Shown: positions 55,036 to 63,968 of the stretch, piece after piece
Position numbering within the stretch: the first letter of the stretch is position 1
Layout: each line of letters opens with the position of its first letter
Source: Arenibacter sp. ARW7G5Y1
GTDB taxonomy: Bacteria; Bacteroidota; Bacteroidia; Flavobacteriales; Flavobacteriaceae
Assembly: GCF_003201775.1 (NCBI RefSeq)
Contig: NZ_QJJZ01000012.1
Coordinates: 1-64,000 of the forward strand
DNA length: 64,000 bases
Direction of reading: 5' to 3'
Notes under the pieces: generated by a model
The model's input: only the letters and a program-made list of their open reading frames with translations
What the model was told of the DNA's origin: nothing
The model's database searches: none
Translations under genes and position numbers: made by a program

Positions 55036-56715
55036 TTAATTGGCATATCCCGGATTTTGCTCCAATACCGCCTCGGTATTTCTTTCTATTTCCTGCTGGG
55101 GTATAGGCCATAGGTTATGATAGTCCTGGATTACAAAACCTGTATCATAAGTACCATTGTAATATGGGTTGTGATCGGTAACACGATCAACTAGCTTTCC
55201 AAGACGCTTAAGGGTCAACAACCTGTATTCTTCAAAATGAAGTTCCCTTGCCCTTTCATCCAAGATAAAATCAATGTCAATATCGCTTGCAGAAACCAAG
55301 GGTGACTGCGCTCTTTTTCTCAACTCATTGATGTCATCTGCTGCCAGTCCGGTCTGACCTTTCCCTAAATAGGCTTCAGCCCTTAACAGATATGTCTCTG
55401 CCAAACGCATTTGATAATGATCCCTAAAGGTCTGGGATGCATTTCTTGTTACTTCACCAGTCTCAAAATCAACGAACAATTCTTCAGGAAAATCATTTAT
55501 AGGTGTAGTTTTTGCAAAAATAGCTGTCCATTGCCTTCTATAGGTGTCTATACTTTTAATGGCATCACTTTCAACCATTTTTTGACCATAATAGACGGAT
55601 TCAGGATTATCCACTACCAAATCACGGATAATATTATACTCCGAGTTTCTCATATCGCCCGGTACACTTTCCCACACATCGTTCAGCATAAAATCCGAAG
55701 GTGCAAACCAGCCAATACCACGTCCACCATTTTGGTTGGTTGGCCCTATGAACAAATTCTTATCATCAGCCTTCCCTTGTAATAAATAATACTGAGGTCC
55801 CAAGTATTGGGTAATTATACTACCTCTACCTCCACCAGTAACATTGTATTCGTATTGGGCTATCCACAAACCTTCTGTATTTCCGGAACTGCGATTTTGG
55901 TTTTCCCTTCTAAAAAGATCCCCATAAACATCGCCAGGCTCATCCATATGCGAACCAAAACGCTCTGTCATCAAGGCATAGCTAGGATTGTTGATTACAC
56001 TGGATGCACTGGCAATAGCCTTGTCATAATCCTTAACAATAATGTAGAGTTCTGCCAAAAGATGGTTTGCTACGGCATTGGTAATTCTAGCTTCGTTACC
56101 TAATTCTGAAACGTCCGGTAAATTTGCAACAGCAAATTTCAAATCTTCAATGCATTGGGCAAAAACTTCAGCCTGGGAAGCTCTAACATAATCCCTTCTA
56201 GGAGCTGTTACTTCTTCCAATGACAAAGGTACTCCTCCATAAAGAATACCGAGATATCTATAGGTAAAAGCTCTAAAAAACAAGGCTTCCGCTTTTAGGG
56301 CATTTCTTTTTTCCTCTGAAGAAAATTCAGTATCCTCACCATCTATTCTGCCGATTATGGTATTTGCCTGAGCTATTATCTCGTAAGACCTCTGCCAAGG
56401 GGTTCTTACCCTTACATATTCAGGTGTTAACCTATCTTCGTATGAATTTAGTTCACTATTAGGGCCAATTGCATTATAGGCAATATCTGTAGTATACTGG
56501 AAAATAAAGTGGGAAGTGGCACCCCCCCATACTGTGTATAAATCAGTTAAATTATACAGACTTGCAACGGCCTGGTTAAACTGACTTTCTGTTCTAAAGG
56601 AATTATCAGCACTGTAAAAATCGTAGGCCTCCTCTTTTAACCATTCTTCTTCATTACAGGAAGAAAAACCTAAAAAAAGAACCGACAATAAAATTATATA
56701 TTTATTAGTTTTCAT
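55036..56715 (-). CDS. SusD3: RagB/SusD family outer-membrane lipoprotein
   Basis: A 559-residue classical RagB/SusD protein, a different subgroup from SusD1/SusD2. Lipobox Cys20 (FLGFSSC), then NEEEWLKEEAYDFYSADNSF. SusD-like_3 N-terminal region with AEALFFRAFTYRYLGILYGG, and the C-terminal RagB signature LDERARELHFEEYRLLTLKR and GYAN end. It pairs with SusC3, whose stop is 11 nt upstream of its start on the minus strand's direction of travel. It binds glycan at the cell surface. Confidence 0.93.
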   Translation of the reverse strand: MKTNKYIILLSVLFLGFSSCNEEEWLKEEAYDFYSADNSFRTESQFNQAVASLYNLTDLYTVWGGATSHFIFQYTTDIAYNAIGPNSELNSYEDRLTPEYVRVRTPWQRSYEIIAQANTIIGRIDGEDTEFSSEEKRNALKAEALFFRAFTYRYLGILYGGVPLSLEEVTAPRRDYVRASQAEVFAQCIEDLKFAVANLPDVSELGNEARITNAVANHLLAELYIIVKDYDKAIASASSVINNPSYALMTERFGSHMDEPGDVYGDLFRRENQNRSSGNTEGLWIAQYEYNVTGGGRGSIITQYLGPQYYLLQGKADDKNLFIGPTNQNGGRGIGWFAPSDFMLNDVWESVPGDMRNSEYNIIRDLVVDNPESVYYGQKMVESDAIKSIDTYRRQWTAIFAKTTPINDFPEELFVDFETGEVTRNASQTFRDHYQMRLAETYLLRAEAYLGKGQTGLAADDINELRKRAQSPLVSASDIDIDFILDERARELHFEEYRLLTLKRLGKLVDRVTDHNPYYNGTYDTGFVIQDYHNLWPIPQQEIERNTEAVLEQNPGYAN

Positions 56716-56726
56716 AATCTTCTTTT

Positions 56727-59700
56727 TTAAAATTCAACATTAAGACCTACTGTGTAATTAGCCAACAAAGGAGTCCCTTGAGTATAGCCTTGGCCCGTTT
56801 CAGGATCCCATCCTCTCCATCTTGTAAAAGTGGCAAGGTTCTTACCGCTTACAAATAACTTTAAATTACTAAACCCTGTCTTTTTCAAGATATCTTTATC
56901 AAAGGTATAGGACAAACTCACATCCTGGATTCGTACAAAATTACGTTGCAAGTAACGGTTGGGCTCATAAGTACCCGGACCTTCCAGCCCTCTGAATCTA
57001 GCATCAGGGTTATCCGGTGTCCAATAATCCCAGCCTCCTTTAAACACATTTTGAGAAATATAGCGTTCGTTTTGTGTATTGGTTGCCCCAAAAATCAAAG
57101 CATCCGTACCGTAGTAATAATCCTTGCCACCCTGAATACTATTAATAAAAGTATATAGGCTAAATTGCTTGTAGGTAAATGTATTGGCTATACCAAATCG
57201 GTAATCGGGATCTGTGTATCCCAATATCTTTTTATCGAAAGTAGCAGAATAATCCCCACTCTCGTCCAAGTCGGCAATCTTATAGGTGCCAGGGAAAAAT
57301 CCGTTTGGAATAACATCGGCTTCCTCATCTGCCTCTTGCCACATACCAATAATTTCATAATCGAAAACTACACCGGTAGGCTCTCCGATAAACAATCTAT
57401 TGGCCACCAAATCATCTTCAACTCCATCCCCATCATTATCCGCTCCTAAAATAGAAACTATTTCGTTTCTGTTCCTTGAAAAACTAAATGATGTTTCCCA
57501 TTTAAAGTCAGGACTCTTTACAATCTGTCCGGTCAATGAAACTTCCAAACCGTGATTGGCAACTTCTCCAATATTCGTATTGATGGTAGTAAAACCCGTA
57601 GTATATGGAATTTGGATGGCATATAGGATATCCTTGGTAGAATTGTCATAATATTCAACATTACCCCTGATCCTTGAATTTAAAAAAGCAAAATCAACAC
57701 CCACATTTAATCCCGTGGTAGTTTCCCATCCTAAATCGTTATTGGCCAATGACTCTATATTTTGGGTCTGCGTTGGGGTTAATCCGTCACCAAATACATA
57801 ACCATAATTCCCGGCAACCGTAGATGTTACAGTAGCTTGGGTATCATACCTCCCCACAGCCCTTCTTCCTGTTGAACCATAGGAACCCCTAAACTTTAAA
57901 TAGTTTAACCAGTTATCGGTACTATCCATAAAGTTTTCCTCGGAAACAACCCAACCAGCAGCAATGGACGGAAAAACACCAATTTTTTCGTTTGTCCCAA
58001 AACCGGAGAAACCATCCCTTCTAATCGTACCTGTTAATAGGTATTTATTGTCATAACCATACTGCAAACGTCCCATAGTGTACAAACTCTGCTCTCCTTC
58101 TTTCCCTGTATTGATAACATTTAAGGTTGGATCTCCAGATTCCAAAGCATTATAGCCCAAAATATCATTGGTGAAATTCTGTGCATTTGCATTTGTAAAA
58201 GATGTTGTAATTTCTTCTACACCATATACAAAGGTTGCATTAATGTTATGGATATTGTTAAAAGTCTTGGAGTAGGTCAAAATATTATCAAGGGTCCAAT
58301 TGTAATTAATTGAAGAGTTTTTATACCCAAAACCTGTGAAATTTGCCCCGTTGGGATCAAAACTATCATGGTTGGTAGTTCTATAGTTTTGGGAGAAATT
58401 AACCCTATAATTCAATCCATCGATAGGTAACTTCACATCCGCATGAATATTGGCGAACAAGTTCAATCTTTTGTCATTATCCTGTGTTTCCAAATCCAAA
58501 AGTGGATTGGTCCAAGTATTTTGCAATATTTGTCTTGGGGAACCGTCTGCCTCGTACAAAGGTGTCCATGGCATTACCAACAAGGATAGATCGGACCTTG
58601 GCGAGGCACCGGAGTAATCACTAGTGGTTACAAAAGCCTCGGTACCCACACTTAACCAATCATTAATTTTGGCGTCCAAGTTCATACGATAGTTAATTTT
58701 CTTATAGGTATCGTTTATAACAAACCCTTTAACATCGGTAAAACCCCCCGAGAAAAAATAACCAAAATCCTCAGATCTACCCCTTACACTAATATTATGA
58801 TTGTTTATATAACCATCTCCTGTTATAATATCCCACATACCATTGTTAAAATCATTGGCATACCCATCTCTCATTTCCTGGGTATTCAATAATGATTGTA
58901 CATCTTGTCCTGGATAGGCATCAACCAAAAAATCTTTTAATTCATCAGACTCCATAGGCTCCAGAGCATTTCCGGTAGGAGTTTGTACCGTATAACTTGC
59001 TGTGTAGTTTATAGTAGGCTTACCAATAACCTTCCCTTTTTTAGTAGTAATCAACATCACTCCATTGGCTGCCTGGGATCCGTAAATGGCCGCAGAGCTG
59101 GCATCTTTTAAGATGTCTACCGATTCTATATCCGACTTGTTCAAATCCACTAAATTGCCACGATAGATTATTCCGTCAACCACAATTAATGGCTGATTTG
59201 CCGCAGCACCGCTGGAAAGCGAATTCTGCCCCCTAATGGAGATAGTAGGATCCTCACCGGCCGCGTCAACGGCACCCACATTTAATCCAGCAACCGTACC
59301 CTGTAAGGCCTGTAATACAGAAACATTGGGTATTTCAGATAATCTTTCAATATCGGCACTTACCACAGCTCCTGTTAAATCGCTCTTTTTGGATACGCCA
59401 TAACCAACTACCACAAATTCTTCAAGACCCAAGGCATCCGGCTCCATATTGACATTTATAGTAATACTTCCACCAACAGTGACTTCTTGGGTTTTCATTC
59501 CTAAATACGAAAACACCAAAGTATCATCTGAGGAGGCAGCAATAGTATATTTTCCATCAAAATCGGTAACAGTACCTTTAGAAGTTCCTTTGACCATAAC
59601 GGAAACTCCAGGTAATGGACCATCAAATTCATCTACAACAACACCAACAACAGTGTTCTGTAAAGCTTTCTTTACACCCGCCATGCTCTTTGGTGAAATT

Positions 59701-60053
59701 ATTATCTGCCTGTCCAAAAGGGAAAAAACAACTTCATCATTCTCAAAAATCGCATCGAGGATTTTGGAAATTTTCCATTTGTTTACGTCAATACTTACTT
59801 TTCTCTCAACATTAACCAAGTTATTATTGTACACGAAGTAAAACTCACTGTTTTCTTCTATTTCCGTCAGCACCTGTTTTATAGAAGTATTCGCTACACT
59901 AAGTGAAAGCTTTGTATCCTGTGAATAAGAAGAAACAGGAACAGCCGCGAATGACGACAAACAAATAATTAGAACAAATAATTTCATAATTAGGAACATT
60001 TTGGAAGGCGGAAACACCTTAAAGGCTTTCCCTACCATTAACTTTTTTTTCAT
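56727..60053 (-). CDS. SusC3: TonB-dependent transporter with STN signalling domain
   Basis: An 1108-residue SusC homologue with a signal peptide (about 20-45, ...PVSSYSQD). An STN (secretin/TonB short N-terminal) domain follows (about 48-120; LSLSVANTSIKQVLTEIEE, FYFVYNNN). Then come a CarboxypepD_reg-like domain (about 135-210), a plug (FVVVGYGVSKKSDLTGAV) and the barrel ending in YTVGLNVEF. The STN domain, absent from SusC1 and SusC2, is the part that contacts FecR-type anti-sigma factors. FecR and an ECF sigma lie directly upstream, giving a complete trans-envelope signalling set. Induction of this PUL is therefore likely by substrate transport rather than by the AraC regulators. Confidence 0.94.
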   Translation of the reverse strand: MKKKLMVGKAFKVFPPSKMFLIMKLFVLIICLSSFAAVPVSSYSQDTKLSLSVANTSIKQVLTEIEENSEFYFVYNNNLVNVERKVSIDVNKWKISKILDAIFENDEVVFSLLDRQIIISPKSMAGVKKALQNTVVGVVVDEFDGPLPGVSVMVKGTSKGTVTDFDGKYTIAASSDDTLVFSYLGMKTQEVTVGGSITINVNMEPDALGLEEFVVVGYGVSKKSDLTGAVVSADIERLSEIPNVSVLQALQGTVAGLNVGAVDAAGEDPTISIRGQNSLSSGAAANQPLIVVDGIIYRGNLVDLNKSDIESVDILKDASSAAIYGSQAANGVMLITTKKGKVIGKPTINYTASYTVQTPTGNALEPMESDELKDFLVDAYPGQDVQSLLNTQEMRDGYANDFNNGMWDIITGDGYINNHNISVRGRSEDFGYFFSGGFTDVKGFVINDTYKKINYRMNLDAKINDWLSVGTEAFVTTSDYSGASPRSDLSLLVMPWTPLYEADGSPRQILQNTWTNPLLDLETQDNDKRLNLFANIHADVKLPIDGLNYRVNFSQNYRTTNHDSFDPNGANFTGFGYKNSSINYNWTLDNILTYSKTFNNIHNINATFVYGVEEITTSFTNANAQNFTNDILGYNALESGDPTLNVINTGKEGEQSLYTMGRLQYGYDNKYLLTGTIRRDGFSGFGTNEKIGVFPSIAAGWVVSEENFMDSTDNWLNYLKFRGSYGSTGRRAVGRYDTQATVTSTVAGNYGYVFGDGLTPTQTQNIESLANNDLGWETTTGLNVGVDFAFLNSRIRGNVEYYDNSTKDILYAIQIPYTTGFTTINTNIGEVANHGLEVSLTGQIVKSPDFKWETSFSFSRNRNEIVSILGADNDGDGVEDDLVANRLFIGEPTGVVFDYEIIGMWQEADEEADVIPNGFFPGTYKIADLDESGDYSATFDKKILGYTDPDYRFGIANTFTYKQFSLYTFINSIQGGKDYYYGTDALIFGATNTQNERYISQNVFKGGWDYWTPDNPDARFRGLEGPGTYEPNRYLQRNFVRIQDVSLSYTFDKDILKKTGFSNLKLFVSGKNLATFTRWRGWDPETGQGYTQGTPLLANYTVGLNVEF

Positions 60054-60060
60054 AATTTTG
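60053..60060 (+). promoter_or_regulatory. Candidate plus-strand -7 box for an antisense sRNA
   Basis: TAATTTTG matches TAnnTTTG exactly on the plus strand, directly at the SusC3 start codon but pointing away from it. TTTC at 60027-60030 could be a weak -33 element. It would start an RNA near 60067. Confidence 0.5.
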
Positions 60061-60066
60061 GATTGG

Positions 60067-60156
60067 TATTAAATTGATACTGTTTTACTACCTGAATTCT
60101 CAGTTCAGGGAAATTTTAGACAGGGAAGTGCGTCAACACTTTCCTGTTTTTTTTTT
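60067..60156 (+). ncRNA. Candidate cis-antisense sRNA (DonS-like) opposite the SusC3 leader
   Basis: The region between SusC3 and FecR carries, on the plus strand, a -7 box (60053-60060), a small hairpin (CCTGAA 60091-60096 with TTCAGG 60104-60109) and a terminator. The terminator has a 10-bp stem (60121-60130 with 60137-60146, one G-U) followed by ten T. No plus-strand protein gene precedes it, so the terminator should belong to a short RNA of about 90 nt antisense to the SusC3 5' leader. DonS-type antisense sRNAs at this place in Bacteroides PULs repress the susC homologue. The position and structure fit; expression is unproven. Confidence 0.55.
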
Positions 60157-60218
60157 GATTCATCTAATCATAGGCATAAAAGTTTAAGTTGTTTTTGTTA
60201 GAGTTTTTGTGAATGCTA

Positions 60219-61274
60219 TTATTTTTTGATCGACAATACTACCAGCCTCCTACTGAAACTATTGTCGTTCATTTTTTTGGATGTAACAATTTTATACTCC
60301 ATAGGCGAAGACAGACTCAACAGTTTAAGGACCTGCTCCAAGGTTTCATCATTAAAAGTTGCCGTGAACCTATAATTTTCAAGGGCCTTATCACTTATTT
60401 CAATATCCACATTGTACCATTTTTCCAGTCTATTAACAACCTTCTCTATTGGATCCCCATAAAAAACTATTTGCCCATCTTTCCACGCGGTGTACTTGCT
60501 CATCTTGGAATCGCTTACGCGGGATAGTCTTTTCTCGCTGATATTACACTCTACCACATCATTGGGATCCAGGACCATATACTCTTTTCTATTTCCTTTT
60601 TCACCTTGCACCAAACTTACTTTCCCTTCCACCAAGGCAACTTCCATGGAGTCATATTCGTCATATGCGGAAACATTAAAAGAAGTTCCGTACACTTTAA
60701 CATCCAATCCTGGGGTATTTACGATAAATGGCTTTGACTCATTTTTGGCTACATCAAAATAGCCCTCGCCATTTAACTCTACAACCCTTTCTTCCGCCTT
60801 ATCAAAATCAATCGGGAACCGAAGTGTACTTCCTGAATTAAGCCAAACCGTACTACCATCCGCAAGAAGCAATTTGGTCCTGGTACCATAGGATGCCCTA
60901 ACCTCTTGGTACACTGTTTCAGGTGTACCGTTAATTAGATCGTTTGCCCCTAGAAGGTAATTGAACAGGAATCCAAGACCCATGGTGAGGATCACCACTG
61001 CTGCTACCCGAAGCTTACCTAAAACGGATCTTCTTTTAAATCTAAAATCCGGTATCCGCTTTTTCGTTTTTAGGAGGGACGCTTCCACATCTATCGTATT
61101 GGACACTATCAATTCCCCCGATCTTTTCCACAATTTTTCGTAAATCTCAAATTTCCTTTTATTCTCTTGGGAAAGGGAAAGCCATTCGTCCAATAAAACC
61201 TGTTCCTTGGAATCCAGCTTACCTTTAAAGGATTTGGCTATGATACGTTCAATTTTATTTTGTCTTTTTTCCAA
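60219..61274 (-). CDS. FecR-type anti-sigma factor
   Basis: A 351-residue FecR homologue: cytoplasmic N-terminal sigma-binding part (1-80), one membrane segment (about 88-108, AAVVILTMGLGFLFNYLL), a FecR domain (about 118-215; GTRTKLLLADGSTVWLNSGS, LNGEGYFDVAKNESKPFIV) and a C-terminal DUF4974 domain (about 270-345) that contacts the STN domain of the transporter. It lies between the ECF sigma and SusC3 on the same strand and should hold the sigma factor inactive until SusC3 is engaged. The spacer to SusC3 is 165 bp and contains the candidate antisense sRNA. Confidence 0.93.
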   Translation of the reverse strand: MEKRQNKIERIIAKSFKGKLDSKEQVLLDEWLSLSQENKRKFEIYEKLWKRSGELIVSNTIDVEASLLKTKKRIPDFRFKRRSVLGKLRVAAVVILTMGLGFLFNYLLGANDLINGTPETVYQEVRASYGTRTKLLLADGSTVWLNSGSTLRFPIDFDKAEERVVELNGEGYFDVAKNESKPFIVNTPGLDVKVYGTSFNVSAYDEYDSMEVALVEGKVSLVQGEKGNRKEYMVLDPNDVVECNISEKRLSRVSDSKMSKYTAWKDGQIVFYGDPIEKVVNRLEKWYNVDIEISDKALENYRFTATFNDETLEQVLKLLSLSSPMEYKIVTSKKMNDNSFSRRLVVLSIKK

Positions 61275-61705
61275 TTGCTATAAAAATGCGGTTCAATTGG
61301 ATGACGAGCCTTAACGCATCCTACCCTACGTTTATGTAAAAAAAAAGTTAAATTAATGTTTGCAAACAAGGCCATACATCAAAAAAAGCATGATACCTAT
61401 GTCATTTTTTCCCAAGAAACACAATGCTTACAGCTAAAATTCCAAAAAGATTTTGTGATCGAAATTAAAAGTGAAATATTTAAAGAAATTTTTAAAATAA
61501 TTTCAAATTGCCACTGTTCAAACTCTGCTTTTAAGTATAAGCTTAAAAAATAACCCTAGGAAGAAACAAGGGTAAGATTCCCATAAGAATGGGAGATGGT
61601 GCTACAGAAAGAAGAAAATAAGCCCTCCTCGTTATTTACTAGCAAATATATCGATGCACTATCAATACTTTTACATAACCTTTTGGCCCAATAAGTCGAT
61701 TTGGT
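61275..61705. other. Intergenic region between ECF sigma and FecR
   Basis: A 431-bp AT-rich spacer. On the minus strand a weak hairpin (ACCCT/AGGGT) followed by TTATTTTTT lies at about 61543-61572 and may end the sigma transcript; a small hairpin TCCCAT/ATGGGA sits near 61580-61597. The FecR gene therefore probably has its own promoter here, perhaps sigma-dependent. The short plus-strand ORF 61356-61553 is not convincing. Confidence 0.5.
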
Positions 61706-62296
61706 CTACCATTTGGAAAACCAAAACATAAGGGCCAGTATAAGCGTAACAAAATAAGGCTGCAAATCTTTACGCAGCAACTTTAGGGCCCGGCTGAGAA
61801 GGGCTTCCACAGCTTTACTTGAAATGTTCATTTTAACCCCAATTTCCTTATAAGTAAGATTCTCGAACCTACTGTACTCAAATGCCATTTTACTCTTTTT
61901 GGGCAGGGTGGAGATTGCATTGATAAGAATCTCCTCGAATTCACGGGACAACAAAGAATTCTCTGCATTGATCACGAACTCCTCCAATTCCAATTTTTCA
62001 TGGAGCTTTTCAATGGACTTAAGTTGTCTAATATGATCTATACATCTGTTCCTTACCATTTGCGACAGATATGCCGGTAAGTTTTCAATACTATCCGCTC
62101 TATCACGGTTGGCCCATAGTTTTATGAAGCAATCCTGAACAAGACTTTGAGCCTTATCAAGATCATAAACATAATTGGTGGCATAGGCACAAAGCCCTTT
62201 GTAGTACCTTCGAAAAATACAATCAAAAGCCTCCTCTTTGTTATTTTTTAATTCAGATATTAAGAATTCGTCGGGGGTGTGTTCCTTAAATCTCAT
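61706..62296 (-). CDS. ECF-type RNA polymerase sigma factor
   Basis: A 196-residue sigma-70 family protein of the Bacteroidetes PUL-type ECF group. Region 2 covers about 20-90 (FDCIFRRYYKGLCAYATNYV, AQSLVQDCFIKLWANRD). Region 4 covers about 130-185 (LPKKSKMAFEYSRFENLTYK, EIGVKMNISSKAVEALLSRA). The C-terminus adds a hydrophobic tail (VTLILALMFWFSKW), unusual for a soluble sigma factor but common in this subgroup. With FecR and SusC3 it forms a transport-responsive switch for the minus-strand PUL. The sulfatase gene upstream ends 88 nt before its start. Confidence 0.93.
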   Translation of the reverse strand: MRFKEHTPDEFLISELKNNKEEAFDCIFRRYYKGLCAYATNYVYDLDKAQSLVQDCFIKLWANRDRADSIENLPAYLSQMVRNRCIDHIRQLKSIEKLHEKLELEEFVINAENSLLSREFEEILINAISTLPKKSKMAFEYSRFENLTYKEIGVKMNISSKAVEALLSRALKLLRKDLQPYFVTLILALMFWFSKW

Positions 62297-62384
62297 TACA
62301 AAAAATTATTTCTTTATCCCATATACATTTAACTCAAAACCTATGGCAATTACATTGGATTACCTATCAACGTTACCGCCACGA

Positions 62385-63968
62385 TCAAGACCTTATATAA
62401 GGTAAAATACTACTTCTAACTTTGAACCAACCATTGTTCAAATCACCGTCACATTCCTCTATCAATATTTTTTTCAACTTTTCAGCTTTCTCCTCATTAC
62501 CCTCATAAAGATTTTTTTCCTCCCTATAATCATCTGGCAGATAGTATAATTGAAAAATATCATCAGCGGCAAAATACCGCAGTTTCCAACCTTCTTTGGA
62601 TACAATGGCCGGGCCCAAAAATGAAGAATACACCACATAATCATGTTCTTGTCCTTTTTCTCCCAATAACTCTGGTAGGTAGGAAACCCCGTCCTTGCTC
62701 TCAGGCATGTCAAAATCCACCAAATCTGCCATTGTAGCCATAAAGTCATAGTTGGACACCAAGGCTTCCGATGTTGTTCCTGGCTTTATCTTACCCGGCC
62801 ATCTGGCTATTAAGGGTACTCTAACCCCACCTTCCCAATTACTTCTTTTAATTCCCGCCATACCATCATTACCATCAAACACATCTCCCGCCAACTCACT
62901 GTAATACTTGGTATTTACATCGTCAAAAAACTCCCCGGTTTTCATGTTCCTTACCGGTTTTAATATTCTGCCTTCCTTGGAGTAATATATTTCATGACCA
63001 TTATCAGAAGTGAAGACCACCATGGTATTATCATCTATCCCAAGTGTCTTTAACTCATCCATAATGATACCCACATGTTCATCCAACATTTTTACCATAG
63101 AGGCATACTCCTTTTCAATTTGCGTAAGCCTATCATCATTGACAAAGTCTTCATGCACCTTGGGAATTGCTACGGGACCGTGCGGCAATTGGGTTGGGTG
63201 GTAAAGGAAAAAAGGCTTATCCTTATTGCCCCTTATAAAAGTTAATATTTTTTCTAGAAATAGGTCTTGGGAATAGGTTGCCTTTCCTTCCATATTCCAT
63301 CGCTCTTCATAGGCTTTTTCCGTTTCCCGCTCCGTGGTCTTGCCACAGTTTGCCAAAGTGTTGCCTTCAATATTGATCAGATTTCCATTCTCAAACAAGA
63401 AAGGCGGATAAAACCCATGACAACGCACATGGTCCAAATATCCGTAATAGTAATCCCAACCATGCCTCTTCATCTGCTTGTCCGTGGTTGAAAAACCATA
63501 TTCCAGTTTCCCAACTTCTCCTGTAACATATCCGGAGGACTTAAACACTTCTGCCAAAAACACTTCACTTTCCGGAATTTCCCCCAACTGATCGTTCAGC
63601 TTTTGTTCTATTTCAGCTTGATCCATCGTACCCCTGGAAATATTGAGGTACATACCCCCTGCCGTTATTTTCCACTTATCCTTTTGGGCATCGTGATAGC
63701 CCGTAATTAAACTGGCCCTTGCCGGGGCGCAGAACATGGCGCCATAGGCACTTTCAAAACGCATGCCCTCACTGGCCAAACCATCTATATTAGGTGTCTT
63801 GATAATGCGCTGCCCCTCCACCGAAAGTAATCCCCTTCCCAGATCATCGGCATATATAAGGATAACATTAGGTTTGGCACTTACAACGCCCTTTTCTTTT
63901 TTCGCTTCCGAACAACCCGCAATGATCAACATTGCAGTAAATAAATAAATGGAGTTTTTTAAATCCAT
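62385..63968 (-). CDS. Sulfatase 5 (S1 family lipoprotein)
   Basis: A 527-residue sulfatase with a lipobox (MLIIAGCS, about Cys19). Metal site IYADDLGRGLLS near residue 39. The FGly motif is Cys80 in CAPARASLITGY, differing from the CSPSR of the other four but still C-x-P-x-R. Second cluster TSDNGHEIYYSKEGR. C-terminal WEGGVRVPLIARWPGKIKPG. It belongs to a different S1 subgroup from sulfatases 1-4. It is upstream of, and on the same strand as, the ECF sigma gene; whether it is transcribed with it is unclear. Its start codon is complete, 32 bp from the window edge. Confidence 0.93.
   Translation of the reverse strand: MDLKNSIYLFTAMLIIAGCSEAKKEKGVVSAKPNVILIYADDLGRGLLSVEGQRIIKTPNIDGLASEGMRFESAYGAMFCAPARASLITGYHDAQKDKWKITAGGMYLNISRGTMDQAEIEQKLNDQLGEIPESEVFLAEVFKSSGYVTGEVGKLEYGFSTTDKQMKRHGWDYYYGYLDHVRCHGFYPPFLFENGNLINIEGNTLANCGKTTERETEKAYEERWNMEGKATYSQDLFLEKILTFIRGNKDKPFFLYHPTQLPHGPVAIPKVHEDFVNDDRLTQIEKEYASMVKMLDEHVGIIMDELKTLGIDDNTMVVFTSDNGHEIYYSKEGRILKPVRNMKTGEFFDDVNTKYYSELAGDVFDGNDGMAGIKRSNWEGGVRVPLIARWPGKIKPGTTSEALVSNYDFMATMADLVDFDMPESKDGVSYLPELLGEKGQEHDYVVYSSFLGPAIVSKEGWKLRYFAADDIFQLYYLPDDYREEKNLYEGNEEKAEKLKKILIEECDGDLNNGWFKVRSSILPYIRS

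Noticed and set aside
60070-60100. AAAACAGTATC on the minus strand before SusC3.
   Set aside because: One mismatch in the core, no TGCTAA half, and the distance to the start codon is too short for the conserved layout; this PUL has ECF sigma control.
61356-61553. 65-residue plus-strand ORF between FecR and the sigma gene.
   Set aside because: Low-complexity Lys/Phe/Ile-rich translation of AT-rich DNA, no known motif, opposite to the operon and overlapping a hairpin.
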